Part shown: positions 56,621 through 64,000 of the stretch, in pieces
Layout of the letters: every line of letters begins with the position of its first letter
Position numbering within the stretch: the first letter of the stretch is position 1
Assembly (NCBI RefSeq): GCF_009389715.1
Contig: NC_052392.1
Coordinates: 29,710,592-29,774,591 of the forward strand
Length of the DNA stretch: 64,000 nucleotides
Direction of reading: 5' to 3'
From: Phoenix dactylifera
Lineage: Eukaryota > Streptophyta > Magnoliopsida > Arecales > Arecaceae
Translations under genes and position numbers: made by a program
The notes under the pieces: generated by a model
What the model was told of the DNA's origin: nothing
Databases searched by the model: none
Seen by the model: the letters and a program-made list of their open reading frames with translations, nothing else

Positions 56621-59042
56621 CTTTCTTTAAAATAATGGGTAGTGATTCTATTGTACTCTGTCATTGAAAAAATTGTAGAATATTTTATACTACTTTGTCT
56701 ATGATTCGTTTTTCAAACATCAATTTCCAAAAGAATGCCTAATTGTGAGGGAAATGCATTTCAGACAAAAATGCTTAAACATTAAAGTTGGAGCGCTCTC
56801 TTAATTAAACAAGGCACAAATAGCGGAGATGGAGGGCAGCGTACCCCAGCACCACGGCAAGAAGAAAAATTTTGGTAGCCCCCTTGCTATGATCTTGCCA
56901 ATTTCTGCAACATTTGCAACTTTCACAAATTTTGCTTCTTTACACAACAAGGAAGTTTCATTTTATATGGCCCGCAAATTGGATGTGAATAGGAAAATGA
57001 TGGACTTAATAATATGAGTATTAATATATTTCAATAAGATGAACTTTGCTTCTTTTGATAGGAGAGGGAGTCCAGTCCTTTCAATTTCAAAATCTATAGC
57101 GGGACATCAAAATCAAAGATCTGTAGCGTGCATGCTTATTTGTATTATTAAACATATCTAGAAATAAAAAAAATTATGTGGTTTAGTACTCTCTATTCTA
57201 TACATTAAGTCGATGCAAAAATAAATGGTTAAAATGATGTAAGACCTTGTTTTGCTATAATTAATAATATGAATTTTTAATTTAAATACTCTATTTCTAT
57301 ATTTTAGTACACTAGCATAATAGAAATTATATTCACATGATTTATAACTTATAGAACACCAAAGTATGTGATATTTGGTCTCTAGGTATTTTTAGTAGTA
57401 TAGATCGAGATTAACTATATGAATATTTGAGTTAAATACCTTATTATTGATTTTAGACTCACAAGGAGTAAATACCCTCCCCTGGAGATGAGCATAGTCC
57501 ATCTCTACTTAATTCCGCCCAATGTTAAAAAAGTTGCTTGCAAGCATCATTCTATTCCCTACTTTAATTGGCCAGTTGTGGTCACTGGCCTAGGTTATTG
57601 GTCCATCACACTTACCCTCTTGTGTACTGCACAAGTTCTGAGCAGCCATATTGACAGGGGAACATCGATAGCCTTGTAACATCTTCAGTTGAATACAAAT
57701 ACCAAAAATTGCCATGCCTAGAATTGCAGTTCTTTTAAGATTTTCTTTGTCGCTATTATGCAACTTGATTCAAATCTCATATGCATGTTCCACGCTTTCT
57801 GATAATTCCTGTTTCATTTAAAAAATGTCATCCTGCAATCTCTTCTGTGCAAACCTCACAAGAAGAAACCGCTCATCCATCCAATTAATGCTGTCTAACG
57901 TTTTTTTTCTAGCTTTATTGAGTTTTTAGTTTCCAAGCTTTTTTCCTTCTCTCACATCTATTTTCTTACATCATTAGAAGAGAGTCTGAATGGTAGCCAT
58001 ATTTTTTTTCTTATCAAGTTAAATCCTGTCTTTTGATATGCTGTATATGTGCATTACATCACATGATGCAGACATTATTAGTTTTACTAAAAAACGACCC
58101 TAATAATTGATATAAAAAAGGTGGCAGGTCCACCCTGTTTCTGTCTGAAGAGTAAAAGAAAGAAAGGAGGAAATTCTAATTATTAGACATGAATTTTATA
58201 TCATTAAAATTATTTATAAACTACTTAATTGTAAGTACAAGTGGTGGCATTGCTAAAAAAAAAAGAAAAAGAAAAAAAAAGGTAGCTTCCCATTTTATTG
58301 TAGATGGAATCAAATGAACTCAAATTTTCCATGAATCTGATATATGAGCTACGGGTAAGTGTGAGCATGACAAATGCTCATTTCCAATCTACTAAATCTC
58401 TTCTGCTGAGGATGAAAGCTTACGTAGCTATAACTCGCATGTTGATAATGACACATCCTTTTCTCAGGAAGATGCACTTCCCCTTAATTTTCTAACGTTA
58501 ACCTGCAAAATAATCTGCTTGCTTTTATTATTATTATTTTTTAAATAAGCATACTGTTTGTGTCCCTGTGGATTTGCTTTCCTTGTGTCTGTCAATTTTT
58601 AGTATTTGTTTGTATGTATGAGAGAGATTTTTTTTTTTTAAATTTTTGATGAAGCGGGAGGTACGACTACCCGTAATGCAATGTATGAGAGAGATTCTAC
58701 TGGAAAAGGCATTTCGTATATGAGCTAGAGATAGCTGTAAAAAATCAACTAATAGATATTTTCTTCTTTTTTTTTTTTTTGATGGATCCCCACCATTTTG
58801 CTAGGAAAAAAAGGTTTGTTACCTTATAATCAACTACTATTCAAAGGGACAGACGGTAATCCCAAACAAAGAAGGGCACAGATTGATGTTACAAAGAGGC
58901 TAGCATGCATTCTATGTTGCCAATTCTCTTTCTGATTCCAGATACCAAAACAGGACCTGTTAAAAGAGAAACAACAATCTTTGTATCTTTTTTTTGTTTT
59001 GAGTAATTAAAGATAACAGTGTCACCACCGAAAAGCTTTAGA
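56621..59042. other. Intergenic and 3' flank of the GGP gene
   Basis: AT-rich; no exon recognised. The minus-strand 3' UTR of the glutamine-amidotransferase gene should occupy the right end. Confidence 0.35.
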
Positions 59043-60075
59043 TCAGTGGCTTTGTCTTCCCTTGAGAAATCCCTTGCAGACCTTCTCCCAAAAGCCCCTG
59101 TCAGGTTCAGCTCCCTCCAATCTGCTTTTGGTATCATCAGCAAAGCCTCTCTGATAGACATAAAACCATTGTCTTGGAAAGATCCATCTTGGTAGACCAA
59201 AACAAGAGATGCTCATTAAAAAGAGACTTACATCAATGGTGCTCTTGTTTGCAAGCTGATCTATAAGATTGTGCAAGATATCTTTGGTGTACTCCGGGTG
59301 CCCTTGTATTCCCAGGACATGGTCTCCAATTGCAAACATTTCTACGCCGGTCCTCTCCGAGAAGGCGAGCACCTCGGCCCCCGACGGCACCTCCCACACC
59401 TGATTCCATCAACGACTCAAATGTGACAAAATCATGCAACAACATTGTATACTAGTGCAAGAGCATTAGAAGCTGTCTTGGTGTTTTGAAACCAAGACAC
59501 TCATAAACCTCATCTTGATGGCACTCGATGATTAGAGCACTGTGAGGAAACTCTTCAAGACCTTGCAGGAATTTGTACTGCGACAAGTCTTCCATCATGC
59601 TCACCTTCCTAACTCCAATGTCCCATCCCCCATAAGCCTTTCCTACTCGGCCTCCCAATGCCCGGCACAGCACCTATGTCACAAAGGAATCAAATATATA
59701 TCAAGGTCAATGTCTCAAAACAAGAAGCTTTGCCTTTGAAGTGAACTGCATGCTTACTTGGTGGCCGAAGCAGATGCCAAGGACTCTCTTTTGCATGGCA
59801 TCCAAGGTCTGGAGTAGGAAGCAGAGCCTCAGGATCCAGGGATCATTGCCATAGGCATCATGAGGGCTACCGCTGATAACGAAACCATCGTAGCCATCGA
59901 GCTCCTTCACGCCGGGGAATTCACCATCTATCACTCTGTAAATGTCCCATGTCTCACCTTCATCACCAAATGCCTCCACGAAGACATTGAAGTAGCCTCC
60001 ATAGATCTTCTTCACATAGGCCGAGTCTTTAGCAGCGAGGAGGAGGGCATATCGCTTCTTGCCGCTGGCATCCAT
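59043..60075 (-). CDS. GGP: Gamma-glutamyl peptidase-like class I glutamine amidotransferase
   Basis: The family (Arabidopsis GGP1/GGP3) removes the gamma-glutamyl residue from glutathione conjugates in the cytosol, for glucosinolate, camalexin or general conjugate processing; the substrate here is unknown. Four exons with GT-AG introns: 60075-59758, 59673-59509, 59399-59232 and 59150-59043, total 252 residues, the family size. The catalytic triad is visible: nucleophile Cys102 in GICFGHQ, and His195 and Glu197 in [13 protein letters not shown]. Other family marks: [65 protein letters not shown], and the C-terminal [15 protein letters not shown]. All splice joins keep frame and no lesion is seen. 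The gene is likely functional and stands alone, with retroelements upstream. Confidence 0.94.
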
Positions 60076-60152
60076 GGTTTCTCTGGAGAACAGAAGAGCT
60101 TTGAAGGAAGAGTATTGGAGATGGCTCGGACGAAGGAGTGCAATCCAGCTCT

Positions 60153-60163
60153 CCTTTTATGAG
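60153..60163 (-). promoter_or_regulatory. TATA box of the GGP gene
   Basis: Read on the minus strand, TCATAAAAGGA lies about 80 bp upstream of the ATG at 60075. Transcription would start near 60125, giving a short leader of about 50 bp. A run of ten G at about 60211-60220 lies further upstream. Confidence 0.6.
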
Positions 60164-60417
60164 GGTGGGTGGCGGCCGAGAAAGCAACTCGTATCCAAAA
60201 AAAGAAAAAACATGGGGGGGGGGTGTGACCACCAAGATTGGCATCAGAGGACCATTAAGTCCACAGTGTTTGGACCAGCAGCCACATGCTGAATTGCTCC
60301 TGCACCCTGGGCAGCAACTAGAAAGGTGAGTTCCCATTATGTTATATCTCGAAGAATAATGCTAAAGATTGAGTAACCCTTGTAACAGCCCTGGTGACTA
60401 CTTCCTTAATTTCGAAC
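60164..60417. other. Upstream flank of GGP, left flank of gypsy element
   Basis: No gene. It contains the G-run near 60215 and presumably the GGP promoter. Confidence 0.4.
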
Positions 60418-61440
60418 TGTTGGTGGTAAAATGGACCACCCCACAAATGCAATTATAGCATCCAAATCCGTCAGCAAGATCGAGCTCATCCAAGTGATCG
60501 GGCTCTTCGACTCATCCAAGTGATCGAGCTCTTCCGCTCTCGAGCTCATCCTAGTGATCGGGCTCTTCCGCTTTCGAAGCTCATCAAGTGATCGGGCTCT
60601 TCTAAGTGATCGAGCTCATAGGCCGAGCCGAGCACAGCGAGCCGAGCACAGCAGGCTGCCGAGCACAGAAGGCCGAGCACAGAAGGCCGAGACCAGAGAG
60701 CGCCGACCAGAAAGGCAACCCCGCCGAGCCCATGCCTTAGCCAAATATCCAATCTCCGCCTAACCCTCCAAAGGATCTGACAACTAAATATATGACTCCA
60801 CCTCAATCTGCCACCATCCCCAAGTCATTAAGGCACAAGATCTCCGCAGGCATTCGGCACACCCTATCATTAATGCATGAGACCCCCTCAGGCCTCCAAT
60901 GCACTCAGTCATTAAATGAACACGGCTCAAGATGATCTCCGGATCACTGAACCATCAAAGCGTACGGCTCTTTCTGACCACCGGTTCACTCAGCAATCAA
61001 TGCACCTGTCATCTACGGACCCCAGGCCCACCACGGCCGGCGGTTCAACCACCCCAACGGGTCCGATCAATCGTGACAGCTCCCTGACAGTGACGGTAAC
61101 CCATTAATTCGCCCAGTCACATCACAGGTAATCCGGCCACTCTCCCTATAAAAGGGGAGCTTCTCCCTCTAAGAGGGAGGAGGCCTCTTCCTCCCAAGGG
61201 GATTATTTCGGGCTTCCACATGCAATCTCTCTCTCTCTTCTTCAAAGTTAAGCCCCCCTCTGACTTAGGCATCGGAGGGCCGGCGCCGGGGAGCCCGGCC
61301 ACCGGTTTTCCTTGCAGGACTTGCACACCCCCCGCGGCGGAGGACGCAGCCAGCCGGCGCACCGCCGCCCGCCTCCTACAGCAGCGGAGCTCCTCCTTCC
61401 CCGGCTTCACGGCGGCCCCCGGGTCCAATTTCCAGCAACA
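60418..61440 (+). repeat. 5' LTR of the Tat-type gypsy element
   Basis: It starts TGTTGGTGG and ends CCAGCAACA (TGTT...AACA tips), 1023 bp. U3 holds tandem GATCGGGCTCTTC / GAGCTCATCCAAGTGATC units (60480-60620) and CCGAGCACAG repeats (60625-60700). The TATA box TATAAAA is at 61147-61153, followed at once by a GAGGGAG/CTCCCTC hairpin in the transcript leader. A GGCATCGGAGGGCCGGCGCC phrase typical of Tat LTRs lies in R/U5. Confidence 0.75.
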
Positions 61441-61441
61441 G

Positions 61442-61459
61442 TTGGCGCTAGAGGAAGGG
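61442..61459 (+). other. Primer-binding site
   Basis: TTGGCGCTAGAGGAAGGG begins one base after the LTR end, the place and form of the tRNA primer site in Tat elements. The tRNA species cannot be stated from sequence alone. Confidence 0.65.
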
Positions 61460-61474
61460 CCCGAGTTCGCTGCC

Positions 61475-62947
61475 ATGAAGCTAAGAAGCAAAGGGGCTTC
61501 CAACGCCTCTCGACGTCCTCCACCCAGTCCTGAGCATTCCGTCCGGAACTCACCACCTCCGGCCGAGTCAACCCCTCAGGTTCGGCCGGAGCAATTTGAT
61601 GCCCTGGTGCAGCAAGTGCAGGCGTTGGCTACCGCCGTCCAAAGCTTGCAACCCAGGGGCATCCCAGCAGCACCGCCTCCCTCGGCTCCAGTTCAACCGG
61701 AGCCCCCTACAAGCGGGCTTCCTCTTCGAGGTCAGGACTCTCAAGTCCAAGCCTCCCTCTGGAGAGAGCACCCAGTCAGAGATCACGGAGGCTGGCCACA
61801 GCCTTCAGAAGCTGAGTCGGTTCCAGGGCAACCTGCACCCGAACGGACCGCTGCAGCGATCCCCCAGAATGATGAACTCGACAAGAAGGTCGAAAAGCTG
61901 GAGCGCCAAATTCAGGCACTCCACGGGAGAAAATCAGGACGTGATAACGACTTCGAGTTCACTACGAAGTCTCCCTTCTCCCCGGAGATCGAAGATGAAC
62001 CGGTCCCACCACGGTTCAAGATGCCCCAGGTGGAGCCTTACAACGGCAGGGCCGACCCCCTTGACCACCTGGAAAGTTATCGGGCCTTAATGGCCCTACA
62101 AGGAGCCTCGGAGGCCATGATGTGCAAAGCCTTTCCAGCAACGCTCCGAGGACCGGCCCGGCTTTGGTTCACCGGGTTGAAGCCGAGTACTGTCTCCTCC
62201 TTTGAGCAGCTCGGCAGGCAGTTTGCCAGTAATTTTGCCGCTAGCCAGCCCCAGCGGCGGACGTCGGACTCCCTCCTTGACATCAAACAAGAGGAGGGGG
62301 AGTCCTTCAAGGAGTACTTGGATCGGTTTACTGCCGCAACATGGGAAGTCCGGGAGCTGGACCAGTCAATCGCCATGTCGGCACTAAAGACTGGAGCCCG
62401 GTCTTACAGGTTCCTCTTCTCTATCGAGAAGAACTTCCCTGCGGACCTCACCGAAATGTTGACCCGAGCTCGCAAGTACGCCAAGGCTGAGGAAGCCATG
62501 GCCTCTCGGCGGGAGGAAGCCGAACGACCCGCCAAGATGCAGAAGAAGCACCAGGAGCACTCCCAACCAAGTAGCAGATTCCCCTGGCATGAGAAAGAGC
62601 CTCCTTGGCCCAAGAGCCTAGCTCGCCCGGGGTCTCCCCTCCAAAAATTTCAGACGTACACTCCTCTCACATCCACCCGAGCAGAAATCCTCATGGAGAT
62701 TGAGGGTCGGGGCTACCTCCGACCTCCATTGAGAATGCGTCCGACAGAGTCGCGGAAGCACTCGAAAAAGTACTGCCGCTTCCACCGAGATCGCGGCCAT
62801 GATACGGAGGATTGCTACGAGCTTCGTGATGAGATCGAGGCACTTGTCCGCCGAGGTCGGTTGAGTTATTTTGTCCGTGATCATGCCTACAGGAGAGAGC
62901 CCGAGGAACAAAATCCAGTGCCGCATAAGGAGCAGAATGACCACTGA
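61475..62947 (+). CDS. Tat-type gypsy Gag polyprotein
   Basis: Gag forms the virus-like particle that packages element RNA in the cytoplasm. I start at ATG 61475 (MKLRSKGASNASRR), the first ATG after the primer-binding site; the frame is also open back into the LTR but that part is not expected to be translated. The product is 490 residues: Pro/Ser-rich N-terminus with a predicted coiled coil (ALVQQVQALATAVQSL), a second helix (DKKVEKLERQIQALHG), the Retrotrans_gag core (PYNGRADPLDHLESYRALM, FPATLRGPARLWFTGL, FKEYLDRF) at about residues 185-310, then a zinc-knuckle-like motif CRFHRDRGHDTEDC from Cys434. Gag is intact although downstream pol is broken, so this copy might still supply Gag in trans. 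Confidence 0.9.
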   Translation: MKLRSKGASNASRRPPPSPEHSVRNSPPPAESTPQVRPEQFDALVQQVQALATAVQSLQPRGIPAAPPPSAPVQPEPPTSGLPLRGQDSQVQASLWREHPVRDHGGWPQPSEAESVPGQPAPERTAAAIPQNDELDKKVEKLERQIQALHGRKSGRDNDFEFTTKSPFSPEIEDEPVPPRFKMPQVEPYNGRADPLDHLESYRALMALQGASEAMMCKAFPATLRGPARLWFTGLKPSTVSSFEQLGRQFASNFAASQPQRRTSDSLLDIKQEEGESFKEYLDRFTAATWEVRELDQSIAMSALKTGARSYRFLFSIEKNFPADLTEMLTRARKYAKAEEAMASRREEAERPAKMQKKHQEHSQPSSRFPWHEKEPPWPKSLARPGSPLQKFQTYTPLTSTRAEILMEIEGRGYLRPPLRMRPTESRKHSKKYCRFHRDRGHDTEDCYELRDEIEALVRRGRLSYFVRDHAYRREPEEQNPVPHKEQNDH

Positions 62948-63290
62948 CCTCTCACGGGCATCATCAATACCATCAGAGGGCGGGCAACTAGAGGTACCAG
63001 AAGCTCCGAGCTCGGAAAAAAGAGCTTCCTCAAAGCATCCGTGCTCTGTGAAAGTCACATCTCCTTTTCTGATGAAGACCAAAAGGGTGTTGAGCCCTCT
63101 TTATGACGACGCTGTAGCTATTTCCCTCATCATTGCAAGGTTTTAAAAAAAGGATTTTAGTACATCATGAAAGCTCGGCTGATACCTTATTTTGTATGCC
63201 TTCCAAAGGATGAGCGCTCCTCTGGCTAGATTCATAGGAGATTCTACCCCAAGAAAGTACTATGAAGCTAAATCCTTTCATGGTCCAGAA
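62948..63290 (+). pseudogene. Frameshifted protease region of the gypsy element
   Basis: After the Gag stop, pieces of the usual Tat continuation occur in different frames: GIINTIRG, HISFSDEDQKGVE, SPLYDDAVAISLIIARF, then RILVHHESSADTLF. The last should be the aspartic protease active site LVDTGSSADILF; here Asp-Thr-Gly reads His-His-Glu. A further shift leads to YAFQRMSAPLARFIGDST. The enzyme is dead. Confidence 0.65.
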
Positions 63291-63500
63291 GGCTACCGAG
63301 CTCAGAAGGCCGCCGAGCTCAGAAGGCCGAGCTCCGAAGGCCGCCGAGCTCAGAAGGCCGAGCACCAAAGGCCGCCGAGCTCAGAAGGCCGCCAAGCTCC
63401 GAAGCCCGAATGCAGAACACCTCCCCCAGAAAATCGAGCCAAAGAAAGCTAGTGCCAAGCTAAGTCCTAAGGGACTTCGAAGCTCGGAAGCCATCAAAAT
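63285..63500 (+). repeat. CCGAGCTCAGAAGG-type tandem repeats
   Basis: Units of about 14-17 bp (CCGCCGAGCTCAGAAGG and CCGAGCTCCGAAGG variants) recur around ten times between 63296 and 63400. Very similar words occur in U3 of the 5' LTR (60625-60700). Confidence 0.75.
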
Positions 63501-63674
63501 ATCTCCAAAAGGTACAGGACGCCACTTTGGCTTCAAATAATTTCAATATTTTATCTATTTCCAGGTCGGAGAATCCAAAAAACGACCAACGTCGCCCCGA
63601 ATAGGGCGCACGATCGCCAACGGACGAGGTCCGTCTCCTGTATGCGTCTCCAATGATGCTCTAGCTAAGCTCGG

Positions 63675-64000
63675 GACGCCGATTCGACGCCATTCGACGC
63701 CATTCGACGACATTCGACGCCATTCGACGCCATTCGACGCCGATTCGACGCCATTCGACGCCATTCGACGCCATTCGACGCCGATTCGACGCCATTCGAC
63801 GCCGATTCGACGCCATTCGACGCCATTCGACGCCATTCGACGACATTCGACGCCATTCGACGCCATTCGACGCCATTCGACGACATTCGACGCCATTCGA
63901 CGACATTCGACGCCATTCGACGACATTCGACGCCATTCCACGACATTCGACGCCATTCGACGCCATTCGACGACATTCGACGCCATTCGACGCCATTCGA
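63675..64000. repeat. 11-bp minisatellite, CATTCGACGCC, running off the window
   Basis: About 29 head-to-tail copies of CATTCGACGCC with variants CATTCGACGAC, GATTCGACGCC and CATTCCACGAC. Because three 11-bp units make 33 bp, the minus strand reads open as a Met-Ala-Ser-Asn-Gly-Val-Glu-like repeat in all frames; this is an artefact. The array is uninterrupted and continues beyond base 64000. Confidence 0.95.

Larger units (their letters stand above)
60418..64000 (+). mobile_element. Ty3/gypsy (Tat-type) retrotransposon, pol largely deleted, continues past window
   Basis: The layout is 5' LTR (60418-61440), primer-binding site, gag (61475-62947), a ruined protease start (about 63095-63285), then CCGAGCTCAGAAGGC repeats and an 11-bp minisatellite. 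Reverse transcriptase, RNase H and integrase are absent from the visible part. The jump from protease remains to repeat DNA suggests deletion of pol, or a non-autonomous derivative. The 3' LTR, if present, is to the right of the window, so the flanking duplication cannot be checked. Confidence 0.8.

Noticed and set aside
63555..63996. Met-Ala-Ser-Asn-Gly-Val-Glu repeat proteins on the minus strand
   Set aside because: An 11-bp repeat reads open in every frame; no start context or conserved domain.
63675..64000. CRISPR-like array
   Set aside because: The units are 11 bp head-to-tail without unique spacers, inside a plant retrotransposon.
1..64000. tRNA or rRNA genes
   Set aside because: I scanned for the usual conserved tRNA arms and rRNA phrases by eye and recognised none; a covariance-model search could still find a diverged one.

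Overview
The window is plant nuclear DNA. The genes have spliced exons, long AT-rich introns and plant-type transposons. The GDP-fucose synthase exon is strongly GC-rich at third positions, which is typical of monocots. GGTACCG-rich interspersed repeats and multi-kilobase introns would fit a palm-like commelinid monocot, but the species is inference. No bacterial operon, CRISPR array, rRNA or tRNA was seen.

Four host genes can be built exon by exon. (1) 2450-9258, minus: an HDDC2/YfbR-like HD-domain 5'-deoxynucleotidase, five exons; its last exon(s) lie beyond base 1. (2) 34642-38451, plus: S-adenosylmethionine decarboxylase, with a TATA box, a 5'-UTR intron, and the conserved plant pair of upstream ORFs (tiny and small, overlapping by one base, the small one spliced). 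(3) 42150-43265, plus: GDP-L-fucose synthase (GER), two exons. (4) 59043-60075, minus: a gamma-glutamyl peptidase-like class I glutamine amidotransferase, four exons, with a TATA box. They are unrelated housekeeping or metabolic genes (nucleotide clean-up, polyamines, cell-wall nucleotide sugars, glutathione-conjugate processing), not a cluster.

Most of the rest is mobile DNA in various states of decay. There is an LTR-like unit at 3862-4611 with a nested MITE; solo LTRs at 12255-13962, 26475-26873 and 53849-55199; a decayed Ty3/gypsy element at about 14976-18238; a 5'-truncated LINE with a 15-bp target duplication at 18437-18852; a 6.7-kb CACTA element at 18946 to about 25653, carrying a broken six-exon transposase-associated gene and two captured host exons; a young-looking L1-type LINE at about 27400-32564 with an open ORF2; a Mutator-like MITE at 33622-34072; eroded LINE remains at 39050-41200 and 49660-50210; and a Tat-type gypsy element from 60418 to the right edge with LTR, gag, a ruined protease and an 11-bp minisatellite.

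The most distinctive pattern is a family of short, GGTACCG-rich, hairpin-capable elements (1015-1200, 2964-3223, 4149-4499, 44766-44957, 48931-49115). They share CA(A/T)GG-type inverted ends and 8-bp target duplications, so they look like hAT-type MITEs. Remaining stretches hold no gene I can support.
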